In this document: positions 1-7,719 of the stretch, piece after piece
Layout: every line of letters begins with the position of its first letter
How positions within the stretch are numbered: the first letter of the stretch is position 1
Origin: Pseudomonas sp. Bc-h
GTDB lineage: Bacteria; Pseudomonadota; Gammaproteobacteria; Pseudomonadales; Pseudomonadaceae
Reading direction: 5' to 3'
DNA: 61,194 nt
Assembly: GCF_002080045.1 (NCBI RefSeq)
Contig: NZ_MUIN01000018.1
Coordinates: 1-61,194, forward strand
Translations under genes and position numbers: made by a program
The notes under the pieces: generated by a model
Databases searched by the model: none
What the model was told of the DNA's origin: nothing
The model's input: the letters and a program-made list of their open reading frames with translations, nothing else

Positions 1-477
1 GCGCTTGAACAGGAAATCCTGGCCTTCGAAATCGTGGCGGCTGCGCAAAATGCTCTCGACGATCTGCGGCACCGACTGGTGCTGATAGAGGCGGTATTGC
101 CGACCGCGCTCGAGCAACGCAAGCCGCGGCTGAAACACCACTTCATAACGCGCTTCGTCGCTGGAGCCGGACAGGCGCTTGAACGAGGTGATCACCCCGT
201 GCAGCGTGCGCAGCGGTTTGACCTCGGGGGTCGGCAGGCTGCGGAACACCTTGGGCAACAAATGAGGCGCCGTGTGCAGGCTGAAATCGGCGGGTTTGCC
301 GAGGATGTGATCGGCGGCGATGTCTTGCTCGCTGGAGGTGAATTCGAGGGTGTAGCGAAACGGCTGGCTGAGGGTTTCTTCGCCGGTGAAGGTCAGGACG
401 TCGAGCTGAGCCTTGAGGTCGTGGACGATGAGTGTGTGGCGGCTGTGGTCGAAGAAAATCGGTGGTGTGTCGAACAT
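1..477 (-). CDS. vgrG: Type VI secretion tip protein VgrG (N-terminal part, runs off the window)
   Basis: The protein begins MFDTPPIFFDHSRHTL and continues with LTFTGEETLSQPFRYTLEF, the typical start of VgrG, the trimeric spike that caps the Hcp tube of the type VI secretion system. Only the first 159 residues are visible: the gp27-like N-terminal domain, ending near the 'QHQSVPQIVESIL' stretch that is conserved in the family. The gene reads leftwards out of the window, so the gp5-like needle and any C-terminal effector domain cannot be judged. An in-frame ATG three codons upstream (486) is an alternative start; neither start has a clear Shine-Dalgarno. No other type VI gene is in the window, so this may be an orphan vgrG island. 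Confidence 0.85.
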   Translation of the reverse strand, partial: MFDTPPIFFDHSRHTLIVHDLKAQLDVLTFTGEETLSQPFRYTLEFTSSEQDIAADHILGKPADFSLHTAPHLLPKVFRSLPTPEVKPLRTLHGVITSFKRLSGSSDEARYEVVFQPRLALLERGRQYRLYQHQSVPQIVESILRSRHDFEGQDFLFKR

Positions 478-876
478 GGCTGGCATCCGTGGCAAGGGTG
501 TGAACCAGCGCGTCCATGCGCGGGCAGGGGGCAGAGCGTTTTCGTGGAACGAAGATGCGGGTTTTCAGAGGCCGATTCCATAGCGCAAAGGCGAAAGGGA
601 ACGCTCGTGCGGCACTTAGAGATTCTTCCTACGAGAGAGCTGATTGAGCGCTCTGCCTATCAACGACCGGGCGATCGAGATTCGGCACGCTGTTGAATTC
701 ACGACAGGCAATCCACACACACTGTCGCGGAACACACTTTTCCCCTGCCTTGAGTCGTTCAAAGCCCCGAAGACACGGGGCCGTGCAACTGGCACGAATT
801 CTGATCAATAAGGTACGAAATCAACTTTGCCTGAAAGCTGCGCGGCCACAGGCGTCATTCAGGAATGTGATCTGCC
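478..876. other. Intergenic region between vgrG and the ABC exporter
   Basis: About 400 bases with divergent flanking genes. Short reading frames here have no recognisable family and overlap in several frames, so I call no gene. The only motif I can support is a partial sigma-54 type sequence at 790-804, listed separately. Confidence 0.5.
790..804 (+). promoter_or_regulatory. Weak sigma-54-like promoter before the ABC exporter
   Basis: TGGCACGAATTCTGA matches all seven bases of the -24 element of TGGCACG-N4-TTGC, but only TG of the -12 element, with A in place of the final C. It lies 73 bases before the start codon. The SfnR-like activator sits just downstream of the exporter, so a functional link is possible, but the poor -12 box keeps confidence low. 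Confidence 0.25.
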
Positions 877-2700
877 ATGAGTTCGTCCTTTTCATCCTTC
901 GCGCCCCGCGATCGCCGGTTACGCAGCTGGAATGTCCAGCACCTGCCGTCGACGCCGGCGGCGTTCGTGCGGTTTTTCATCGGTAACTTCAAGGGCTGGT
1001 ATGTCGCCATCCTGCTGCTGCAGATTGCCGCAGTGATCTGCACCATCCTCATTCCGTGGGGGCTGGGGCAGATCACTCGCACGGTCAGCAATGGTCTGGA
1101 TGCCGAACATGCGTTCGGGGTCTTGCAAACGCCGTTGACGCTGTTCGCGACGTTGCTGGTGTGTGAGGTGCTGTTCACCCGGGCGGCGGCGGGTTGTCAC
1201 ATCCATGTTCTGCCATTGCAGAGGCGCACGGTCACTCACGTGGTGTATGCCTATCTGCAGCAGCATTCCCATCGTTTCATCAGCAATGAGTTCGCCGGGG
1301 CGCTGGCGCATCGGGTCTCCGAAGTGGCGTTGGGGGTGAACCAAACCCTGAGTATTCTGCTGTTCGACCTGATCCCGCTGCTGGTGACGCTGTCACTGGC
1401 CACTGTGCTGCTGTGGACCGCGTCGCCGTTGATGGCGGTGTTCATGGCCGGTTGGTCGGCGGTGTTCATCGCGGTCTGTTATCTGCTGGCGCGGCGTAGC
1501 CATCCGCTGGCCCAGCAGTATTCAGCGGCGCGCAGCACCAGCTCGGGGAAGGTGGTGGATGCGGTGTCTAACCTGGCCAACATCCGCCTGTTCGCCCGCC
1601 ACGCATTCGAGCATTCCTACCTGGGCACATTCCTCGACAAGGAAGTCGCCGCTGCCTATCGCTCGCTGGGTTACATGGAAAAGATCCGCTGGTTTCAGAC
1701 CGGTTGCGGGGTGGTGCTCAAGCTCGGTCTTTTGCTGCTGGCGTTGCAGTTGTGGCGCACCCAACAGATCGACATCGCCGCCTTTGTGATGTCCACCAGT
1801 CTGTCGCTGTTGATCATCAGCGACGTCGGCAACCTGTCGCGGCGTTTTCTGGAGTTCTTCGAGGCCACCGGCAACATCTCCAACGGCGTGCGCACCCTGA
1901 TTCGGCCTCACGAGGTGATCGACCGGCCGGGCGCCAAGGCGTTGCAGATCAAGCGCGGAGACATTGAATTTCGCGATGTCGGCTTCAGTTATGGCGCCGA
2001 TCAGGGGATTTTCCAACAGCTGAACATCGTGATTCCGGCCGGGCAGAAAGTCGGCTTGGTCGGATCCTCGGGGTCGGGTAAATCGACTTTGCTCAGCCTG
2101 CTGTTGCGGCTCTATGACGTGCACAAAGGCGAGGTGCTGATCGACGGCGTGGATGTGCGCAATGTCACTCAGCACTCGTTGCACCAGCAGATCGGCCTGA
2201 TCCCCCAAGAGCCGGGGCTATTCCATCGCAGCATTCGCGAGAACATTCATTACGGCCGGCTCGATGCCTCGATGGATGAAGTGGCCGAGGCGATCCACCG
2301 CGCGGGCGCCAGTGAGTTCATCGACAGCATGGAGCACGGTTACGAGTCGCTGGTGGGTGAGCGCGGGGTCAAGCTTTCCGGTGGTCAGCGGCAACGTATC
2401 GCCATTGCCCGGGTGTTGCTCAAGAACGCGCCGATTCTGGTGATGGACGAAGCCACGTCGAGCCTGGATTCGATCACCGAGCGCTTCATTCAAGACAAAC
2501 TCGACGAGATCATGGAAGACAAGACAGTGTTGGTCGTTGCGCACCGGTTGTCGACCGTGGCGCACCTTGACCGGATTCTGGTGTTCGACAAGGGGCGGGT
2601 GGTGGAAGACGGCAGTCACGATCATTTGCTGCGCCTGGGCGGGCAATACGCTCGTCTGTGGAATCGCCAGTTCAGTGATGAGCTGGGTGAAGCGGTCTGA
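877..2700 (+). CDS. ABC exporter, fused membrane and ATPase domains (MsbA-like)
   Basis: A 607-residue half-transporter: an N-terminal membrane domain of about six helices (residues about 40-320), then a nucleotide-binding domain. Walker A is GSSGSGKST (about residue 396), the signature is LSGGQRQR (about 500), and Walker B with D-loop is ILVMDEATSSLD (about 520), followed by the H-loop AHR. It is the right length for an exporter that works as a homodimer moving a lipid, drug or peptide across the inner membrane. AGGAA at 861-865 supports the ATG at 877. The substrate cannot be told. It stands alone, convergent with the SfnR-like regulator, with a hairpin between the two genes. A link to sulfur metabolism is only positional. 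Confidence 0.85.
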   Translation: MSSSFSSFAPRDRRLRSWNVQHLPSTPAAFVRFFIGNFKGWYVAILLLQIAAVICTILIPWGLGQITRTVSNGLDAEHAFGVLQTPLTLFATLLVCEVLFTRAAAGCHIHVLPLQRRTVTHVVYAYLQQHSHRFISNEFAGALAHRVSEVALGVNQTLSILLFDLIPLLVTLSLATVLLWTASPLMAVFMAGWSAVFIAVCYLLARRSHPLAQQYSAARSTSSGKVVDAVSNLANIRLFARHAFEHSYLGTFLDKEVAAAYRSLGYMEKIRWFQTGCGVVLKLGLLLLALQLWRTQQIDIAAFVMSTSLSLLIISDVGNLSRRFLEFFEATGNISNGVRTLIRPHEVIDRPGAKALQIKRGDIEFRDVGFSYGADQGIFQQLNIVIPAGQKVGLVGSSGSGKSTLLSLLLRLYDVHKGEVLIDGVDVRNVTQHSLHQQIGLIPQEPGLFHRSIRENIHYGRLDASMDEVAEAIHRAGASEFIDSMEHGYESLVGERGVKLSGGQRQRIAIARVLLKNAPILVMDEATSSLDSITERFIQDKLDEIMEDKTVLVVAHRLSTVAHLDRILVFDKGRVVEDGSHDHLLRLGGQYARLWNRQFSDELGEAV

Positions 2701-2714
2701 TTGAGGTTTCACGA

Positions 2715-2741
2715 TACGCGGTGGGCGGGGCTCACCGCGTA
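2715..2741. terminator. Hairpin between convergent genes
   Basis: TACGCGGTG and CACCGCGTA form a perfect nine-base stem around a nine-base loop, between the stop codons of the ABC exporter and the sigma-54 activator. There is no run of T on either side, so it is a probable bidirectional transcript end but not a textbook intrinsic terminator. Confidence 0.5.
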
Positions 2742-2748
2742 GCGGGCT

Positions 2749-3849
2749 TCAGATCGAAAGGTGCAGAACGCGCTCGTCGGAGGAGGGGTTGCCGGGACGG
2801 CGCTTGTTGACCTTCAGTTCACCCAGGTTGATCAGCAGCGTTCGGGTGACGTTGCGGCTCAAACCCAGCAATTCTGCGGTGTGCACCTGATTGTGGTGGC
2901 AGAAACGGTAGGCGGCGCCGAGCAGAGTGCGTTCGACCTGCTCGTGGAGGTTGTCCACCTGCTCCTCGAACAAACGCTGCAGGGCGTGTTCCAGCAGCGC
3001 TTGAGCCGACTGATCGGGCTGCGTGGGATCGTCCTGACGCTCGATGCGCAGGTTCGACATGCGCAGGTCGTCGCTTTGAATCACGCCATCGCGGCAGATC
3101 AGCAGGGTGTGATGAATGACGTTCTCCAGCTCGCGAATGTTCCCCGGCCAGCTGTAATTCACCAATTTGCGTTCGGCGTCGACACTGAGCGCGATCTGCC
3201 CATAGCCCAGGCGTTTGCTGTAGCTGGCGATGAAGTAGTGCACCAGCGGGATGATGTCGCCGGGGCGCTCGCGCAGCGGGCTGAGTTCCAGATTGACCAC
3301 GTTGAGCCGGTAGAACAGGTCCTCACGAAAGTGCCCGGCGTTGATGGCTCGCTCCAGTTGCACGTTGGTGGCGGCGAGCACCCGCACGTTGATCGGAATG
3401 CTTTTGCGTGACCCGAGCCGGACCACTTCACGCTCTTGCAGCACGCGCAGCAGTTTCACCTGGATGGTCATGGGCAAGTCGCCGATTTCGTCGAGAAACA
3501 GCGTGCCGCCGTTGGCTTCCTCGAACCAGCCGGCCTTGGCGCTCAGGGCGCCGGTAAAGGCGCCTTTCTCATGGCCGAACAGCTCGGCTTCCACCAGCGA
3601 TTCTGAGAAGGCGCCGCAGTTGACGGCCACGAAGGGCTGGGTCTTGCGGGCGCTGAGGTTGTGGATATGGCGGGCGACCAGCTCCTTGCCGGTGCCGGTT
3701 TCGCCGATGATCAGCACGCTGGCCTCACTTGGGGCGACCTGTTGCAGGTGCTGGAGCAAGGCTCTGGATTTCGGGTCTTCGAAGACTTGCGCGGTGGCGC
3801 GGATCGAAGTCGCCAGGGCGGGCGAGGGTGGTAACGTCAGCAGTTGCAT
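2749..3849 (-). CDS. sfnR: Sigma-54-dependent activator, SfnR-like, without a receiver domain
   Basis: A 366-residue enhancer-binding protein that begins almost directly with the AAA+ domain. Walker A is GETGTGKE (49-56), the sigma-54 contact loop is GAFTGA (96-101), Walker B is GTLFLDE (115-121), and the SWPGNIRELENV motif is near residue 235. A Fis-type helix-turn-helix lies at the C-terminus (about 325-350, around AELLGLSRNVTRTLL). The absence of any N-terminal sensory or receiver domain is the architecture of SfnR, the activator of dimethyl sulfone use in Pseudomonas; activity is then set by expression level. It begins 9 bases after the monooxygenase gene ends, so the two are co-transcribed. 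The name is by architecture and neighbour; paralogues exist in one genome. Confidence 0.75.
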   Translation of the reverse strand: MQLLTLPPSPALATSIRATAQVFEDPKSRALLQHLQQVAPSEASVLIIGETGTGKELVARHIHNLSARKTQPFVAVNCGAFSESLVEAELFGHEKGAFTGALSAKAGWFEEANGGTLFLDEIGDLPMTIQVKLLRVLQEREVVRLGSRKSIPINVRVLAATNVQLERAINAGHFREDLFYRLNVVNLELSPLRERPGDIIPLVHYFIASYSKRLGYGQIALSVDAERKLVNYSWPGNIRELENVIHHTLLICRDGVIQSDDLRMSNLRIERQDDPTQPDQSAQALLEHALQRLFEEQVDNLHEQVERTLLGAAYRFCHHNQVHTAELLGLSRNVTRTLLINLGELKVNKRRPGNPSSDERVLHLSI

Positions 3850-3857
3850 GATGATCC

Positions 3858-5045
3858 CTATGAGTAAAAAGTCGGGATGGGCGGGGTATGGTTCAAGGCC
3901 CAGTCACCCAGTTCATGAAGTTTGTAATCGAGCGGGTCATGCAGGCTCTGGGTGCGCAGATTTCGCCAGTGCCTGTCGAGCGCCACGGAGGCGTGGGTGG
4001 CCCGCGCGCCGGTGACCTCGAAGACCTTGCTACAGAGCTCCAGGCCGTTGCGGCTGGCCGCGACTTTAGCGGTGGCGATGGCGATGGCGACTTCGCCGCG
4101 CTCTTCGCTGGTCAGCGCCGAGCCTTTGGCCCAGGCGGCGTCCAGCACCCTGCCGGCGCGCTCGACCAGCAAGCGCGTGCTTTCCAGGGCGACCCAGAAG
4201 TCGCCGTAATGGCTGAGCACGTAGGGATCCTGCGCATTGTGTTCGGCGCTGGAGCGGAACCAGGGGCGAGTCTCTTCACGGGTGTATTTGCGCGCTTCCT
4301 CAAAGGCGCCTTCGGCGATGCCGAGGAAGATATTGGCAAAGTGCAATTGCGCGATGAGCGGGCGCAGGCAGGCAAAGGGCGTGCTCAGCGGGCCGGGTTC
4401 CAGCAGCAGATCGGACTCCTCGACCCGCACGCGCTTGAAGGTGACGCTGCCGCTGTCGGTCTGGCGCTGGCCCATGTTGTACCAGTCGTTGTGCAAGGTG
4501 ATGCCGCTGCGGCCACTGGGGATCGCGGCGATCAGCAGCTTGCCGCCGGCGGCTTCGTCCACCGCCGAGGCGATGAGCATTTCCGAGTCGTTGGCGCCCG
4601 AGCAGAAGCTCTTCTGCCCGGAAAACTCGCGCCAGCCGTCATGCCCCTTGACCACGGTGCGGGTGTCCAGCGGATTGAGAGTGTTGCCCCAGAACCAGTT
4701 ATTGCTGGCGGTCAGCTGAAACCAGGTCTGCCATTGCGAGGGTTTGGCGAACAGGCGGAGGGTGGCGAGCATCAGGTGATGGAACCCGAAGACGTGGGCG
4801 ATGGAACTGTCGACTCTGGCGAATTCGCGCACCACTTCGAACGTCTGCGACCAGTTGGCGTTGAGCCCGCCGAACTGACCGGGAATGCTCAGCGACAGCA
4901 GACCGCTGCTGCGCAGCCTGTCCCGTTCAGTCTTGGGCGTGCCGCCACGGGCATCGCGGTCGACAGCGGTGCGAGCGAATTCGGTCGCCAGTTCACGAGC
5001 GATTTCAAGCGGCGCCTTCCGGGCGCTGAGAAACGTGACAGTCAC
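3858..5045 (-). CDS. DszC/SfnB-like flavin-dependent monooxygenase (acyl-CoA dehydrogenase fold)
   Basis: A 395-residue protein of the acyl-CoA dehydrogenase fold: helical N-terminal domain, central beta domain (around NTLNPLDTRTVVKGHDGW), and C-terminal four-helix domain ending in HDPLDYKLHELGDWAL. This C-terminal pattern is that of the desulfurisation monooxygenases (DszC, SfnB/SfnC-type), which use reduced flavin from a partner reductase to oxidise organosulfur compounds, and not of fatty-acid dehydrogenases. The start is GTG at 5045, chosen because AAGAGGTG lies 7 bases before it. It is followed directly by the SfnR-like activator. Substrate unknown; a role in scavenging sulfur from sulfones, sulfides or sulfonates is inference. 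Confidence 0.75.
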   Translation of the reverse strand: MTVTFLSARKAPLEIARELATEFARTAVDRDARGGTPKTERDRLRSSGLLSLSIPGQFGGLNANWSQTFEVVREFARVDSSIAHVFGFHHLMLATLRLFAKPSQWQTWFQLTASNNWFWGNTLNPLDTRTVVKGHDGWREFSGQKSFCSGANDSEMLIASAVDEAAGGKLLIAAIPSGRSGITLHNDWYNMGQRQTDSGSVTFKRVRVEESDLLLEPGPLSTPFACLRPLIAQLHFANIFLGIAEGAFEEARKYTREETRPWFRSSAEHNAQDPYVLSHYGDFWVALESTRLLVERAGRVLDAAWAKGSALTSEERGEVAIAIATAKVAASRNGLELCSKVFEVTGARATHASVALDRHWRNLRTQSLHDPLDYKLHELGDWALNHTPPIPTFYS

Positions 5046-5130
5046 GGATGATCACCTCTTCCTTGTGTCTGATGGGTGGCAACGACATGGGCATGACGCT
5101 CGACCGCGGATGCAATGGCCTACCTGATCC

Positions 5131-5214
5131 TGTAGCAGTCCGGCCGGGCGGCCTTCTGTTTGTCGGCGGTGGGGATTTTCAAGCCGCCACCGCCGGCAAG
5201 CCGGGCTGCTACAG
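5131..5214. repeat. Paired REP palindrome
   Basis: TGTAGCAGTCCGGC at 5131-5144 is answered by its near-inverse GCCGGGCTGCTACA at 5201-5214, with GCCGCC/GGCGG arms between. Single or paired copies of the same element recur at 55519-55550 and 57868-57936. It separates exbD from the monooxygenase gene and may end or stabilise the exbD transcript. Confidence 0.75.
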
Positions 5215-5230
5215 ATCGCTGTGTGGCGAT

Positions 5231-5632
5231 CTATTTCGCGGTGATCACCGACAGTTTGGTGATCCCGGCTTTTTCGATGGAGGCCATCGCCCGGGCGACT
5301 TCGCCGTAGTTAACGCCGTTGTCTGCTTGCAATTGCACGCGCACATCGGCGTTTTTATCTTTCGCGGCCTTCAGGTTGGTCTCCAGCAAATCGGGCTGGA
5401 TTTCATCCTTGTTGATGAACAGCTTGCCCTTGTCGTCGATGCTCACCACCAGCGGGTCTTTCTGTTCCACCGCAGCGACGGCTTCGGTCTTGGGCAGGTT
5501 GATCGGGATCGAGTTGGTCAACAGTGGCGCGGTGACGATGAACACCACCAGCAACACCAGCATCACGTCCACCAATGGCGTGACGTTGATTTCGCTCAGC
5601 ACTTCATCGCTGTCTTGGGTGGAAAAGGCCAT
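5231..5632 (-). CDS. exbD: ExbD, proton-channel subunit of the TonB motor
   Basis: 133 residues, the normal size. A short cytoplasmic start is followed by one membrane helix, INVTPLVDVMLVLLVVFIV, with the essential aspartate at position 22, then a periplasmic domain ending in the conserved GITKLSVIT stretch. With ExbB it forms the proton-driven motor that energises TonB. The ATG at 5632 has GGAGG inside the end of exbB, so translation is coupled. It is the third gene of tonB-exbB-exbD. Confidence 0.95.
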   Translation of the reverse strand: MAFSTQDSDEVLSEINVTPLVDVMLVLLVVFIVTAPLLTNSIPINLPKTEAVAAVEQKDPLVVSIDDKGKLFINKDEIQPDLLETNLKAAKDKNADVRVQLQADNGVNYGEVARAMASIEKAGITKLSVITAK

Positions 5633-5633
5633 A

Positions 5634-6362
5634 TCAGGACGCCTCCTTCACTTTTTGTCCGGCTGTTGTGGCGCCTGATTTGTTGAGCACCGGGTGCAGC
5701 AACACGCGGAACGCGTTCTTCTGCGCCAGGCTGTAGAAGTCGTGGGCGAAGTCATCGAGATCGGCGGCGGTCAGTTTCAGGCGGCGCAGGTAATAGTTGT
5801 AAACCAGCACCGCAGGCACCGCGACCGCGATCCCGACGCCGGTGGCGACCAGTGCCGCGCCGATCGGGCCTGCCACGGTTTCAAGGCTCGCCGAGCCTGC
5901 CGCGCTGATGCCCTTGAGCGCCGACATGATCCCCCAGACCGTACCGAACAGGCCGATGAAGGGCGAGGTGCTGCCGATACTGGCGAGGATCGCAAGGCCG
6001 GTTTCCAGCGAGCGACGCTCACGCACAATCTGCTGACGCAATGCGCGTTCCAGGCGGTCCTGATGATTGATGGCCTGGCTCAGATCGGCGGCTTGAGTGC
6101 CTTCTGGGGCTTGCTGAATCGCGGCATAACCGGCCAGCGCAACACGGGCTGCTGCACCGGGTCTGGTCTGGGCCAGTTCGGCGGCAGAGTCCAGGCTCGA
6201 TGCGGCCCAGAATTGCTTGTGGAATTTCTTGTCCTGACCTTTCAGGCGTGCGAACTGCACCCCCTTGAGCAGGGCCAGGCCCCAGGTCGCGACGGAGAAG
6301 ACGATCAGCAGCCAGATGACCGCGTGTTCAATGGATTCGAAAGGCGAAGCGATAAGGTTCAT
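5634..6362 (-). CDS. exbB: ExbB, pentameric channel of the TonB motor
   Basis: 242 residues with three membrane segments: near residues 14-34, about 125-150 (LASIGSTSPFIGLFGTVWGI, the MotA/TolQ/ExbB signature), and about 165-190 (GAALVATGVGIAVAVPAVLVY). It sits in the inner membrane and conducts protons together with ExbD. GGAGAG precedes the ATG. The gap after tonB is 86 bases, and the gene abuts exbD. This looks like a locus-specific TonB motor serving the adjacent receptor. Confidence 0.95.
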   Translation of the reverse strand: MNLIASPFESIEHAVIWLLIVFSVATWGLALLKGVQFARLKGQDKKFHKQFWAASSLDSAAELAQTRPGAAARVALAGYAAIQQAPEGTQAADLSQAINHQDRLERALRQQIVRERRSLETGLAILASIGSTSPFIGLFGTVWGIMSALKGISAAGSASLETVAGPIGAALVATGVGIAVAVPAVLVYNYYLRRLKLTAADLDDFAHDFYSLAQKNAFRVLLHPVLNKSGATTAGQKVKEAS

Positions 6363-6448
6363 GTGAGGCTCTCCAGCAAGGCAAAAAGTCGGTGTAGCGA
6401 TGCGCCTTTGGTGAGGTAGCCCGCGATGTAGCGAATCAAGAGATCGGG

Positions 6449-7255
6449 TTATTGCAGTTTGAAATCGATCGGCACGCTGACCCAGCCGTCGACTGGGTTG
6501 TTGCCCTGTTTGGCCGGGGCAAAACTCCAGCGTTTCACGGCTGCCAGGGCGGCATCGTCCAATTGGTCGCGGCCGCTGCTTTTCTGAATCTGGATTTCAC
6601 CGGGCTTGCCGGTCGCCAGAACGTGCACGCGCAGCAACACGGTCCCTTCCCAGTTACGACGCATGGCCAGTGCCGGGTATTGCGGCGCAGGGTTGTGCAG
6701 ATAACCGGCATTGGCCGAGGCCGGGGTCACCGGAGACGGTGCCGGAGGTGCTGGCGGGGCAGGCGCTGCAACCGGTTGTGGCGGTGCCGGTGGCGGCGGT
6801 TGCTCGACCGGTTTGGCGACGGGTTTAGGCACAGACTTGACCACCGGTTTGGGTTTGGGGACCGGCTTGGGGGGTGGCGGTTTGACCGCCAGTTCATCCT
6901 CGACAGGGGGCGGCGGCTCGACCACCGGCTGCGCAATCGGCTCGGGCGGTGGCGGTTCCACCACAGGCGGTGCCGGTTGCGAGAACTCGATGGTCATCGG
7001 CGGGATTTCCGGCGGCACCACGGGCAGCGCAGGCGTAGGCGAACTGTTGACCCAGTAGATCACCGCGCCGTGCAGCACCAAGGCGAAGACGCCCAATAAC
7101 ACCGCTTCGCGACGGCTGAGAATCCGCCGGGGTGTGGTCTGCAGCCTCGACAGCGCCAAGGGCCCTCGGTAGACCCGGCCCAGGTCGAGCAACTCGCCGC
7201 CCGGCGCCTGACGCCAGAGCACATCCAGTGCGCTCGCTGTTTGGGCATTGGCCAT
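6449..7255 (-). CDS. tonB: TonB energy-transducing protein
   Basis: 268 residues. A cytoplasmic extension of about 49 residues precedes a single membrane anchor (about 50-69, AVLLGVFALVLHGAVIYWV). Then come a long proline-rich spacer (EPPPPEP, KPKPVVKSVPKPV; about 85-165) and the C-terminal domain with NAGYLHNPAPQYPALAMRR and SSGRDQLDDAALAAVKRW. The C-terminal domain pulls on the TonB box of outer-membrane receptors. AGGAG precedes the ATG. The gene is divergent from the receptor and has a sigma-54-type promoter match 107-121 bases before its start, unlike the usual Fur-controlled tonB genes; I saw no Fur box. Confidence 0.95.
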   Translation of the reverse strand: MANAQTASALDVLWRQAPGGELLDLGRVYRGPLALSRLQTTPRRILSRREAVLLGVFALVLHGAVIYWVNSSPTPALPVVPPEIPPMTIEFSQPAPPVVEPPPPEPIAQPVVEPPPPVEDELAVKPPPPKPVPKPKPVVKSVPKPVAKPVEQPPPPAPPQPVAAPAPPAPPAPSPVTPASANAGYLHNPAPQYPALAMRRNWEGTVLLRVHVLATGKPGEIQIQKSSGRDQLDDAALAAVKRWSFAPAKQGNNPVDGWVSVPIDFKLQ

Positions 7256-7361
7256 TGATTAACTCCTGGCTGTTGAAGGTGACGAAAACAAGTGGTGTGT
7301 CATGTCTCTCGATAAAACCCTGTGCATCCGTTCAATACTTGCGAGACGCATGAGGGAGGGA

Positions 7362-7376
7362 GCAAGAGCCGTACCA
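7362..7376 (-). promoter_or_regulatory. Sigma-54 promoter for tonB-exbB-exbD
   Basis: Read on the minus strand the sequence is TGGTACGGCTCTTGC, matching TGGCACG-N4-TTGC at 10 of 11 positions (T for C at the fourth) with the correct GG to GC spacing. Transcription would begin near 7350, about 95 bases before the tonB start codon. Confidence 0.7.
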
Positions 7377-7471
7377 AGTTTCGATGGCCTGTGTTTCCAG
7401 TACTTTTAAATACGCCGACTGGACAATGAATTGCCGCAGGCAAACTTTTTGTCCGACGCCTGTTGCCGGGC

Positions 7472-7497
7472 GAACAGTTGCAGTTATGAACAGTTGC
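7472..7497 (+). promoter_or_regulatory. Candidate activator site: direct repeat GAACAGTTGC
   Basis: GAACAGTTGC occurs at 7472-7481 and again at 7488-7497, 16 bases apart, with a weaker copy (CCTGTTGCC) just upstream. The position is about 100 bases from one sigma-54 promoter and about 160 from the other, right for an upstream activating site. Which protein binds is inference; the nearby SfnR-like activator is the obvious candidate. Confidence 0.4.
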
Positions 7498-7650
7498 CTT
7501 CTGGCTATATGCGCCCATCGCGAGCGTCTGCAACGCGGGAGACAGGCCATTTACCTGCTCATGTGTTGGGTATCGGACAACGGCGAAACAAACTGTCGGG
7601 GAGACACGCTTATAGGTCCGTTAATTGCCCGTAAACAGGCGGATTTGACG

Positions 7651-7665
7651 TGGCACGAACCCTGC
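7651..7665 (+). promoter_or_regulatory. Sigma-54 promoter for the TonB-dependent receptor
   Basis: TGGCACGAACCCTGC matches the consensus at 10 of 11 fixed positions (C for T at the start of the -12 box), with exact spacing. The start of transcription would be near 7677, about 43 bases before the ATG. Confidence 0.7.
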
Positions 7666-7719
7666 TAAGTTAGTCCGGAGCGCGACTATACGAATAGATG
7701 CTCCAACTAACTTATTACC

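Larger units (their letters stand above)
7256..7719. promoter_or_regulatory. Divergent control region of tonB operon and receptor
   Basis: 464 bases without a convincing gene. It holds two opposed sigma-54-type promoters (7362-7376 on minus, 7651-7665 on plus) and a direct repeat between them (7472-7497). I looked for a Fur box and did not find one. Confidence 0.65.

Noticed and set aside
34..696. 220-codon plus-strand frame at the left end
   Set aside because: It lies antisense to vgrG and continues into the intergenic region without any recognisable domain or ribosome site.
5062..5100. Possible sigma-54 promoter before the DszC-like gene (TGCCCATGTCGTTGC on minus)
   Set aside because: The -12 TTGC is present but the essential GG at -24 is CC, so it fails the most conserved position.
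7256..7719. Fur-box control of tonB and the receptor
   Set aside because: No sequence near GATAATGATAATCATTATC was found on either strand, whereas two good sigma-54 matches are present.
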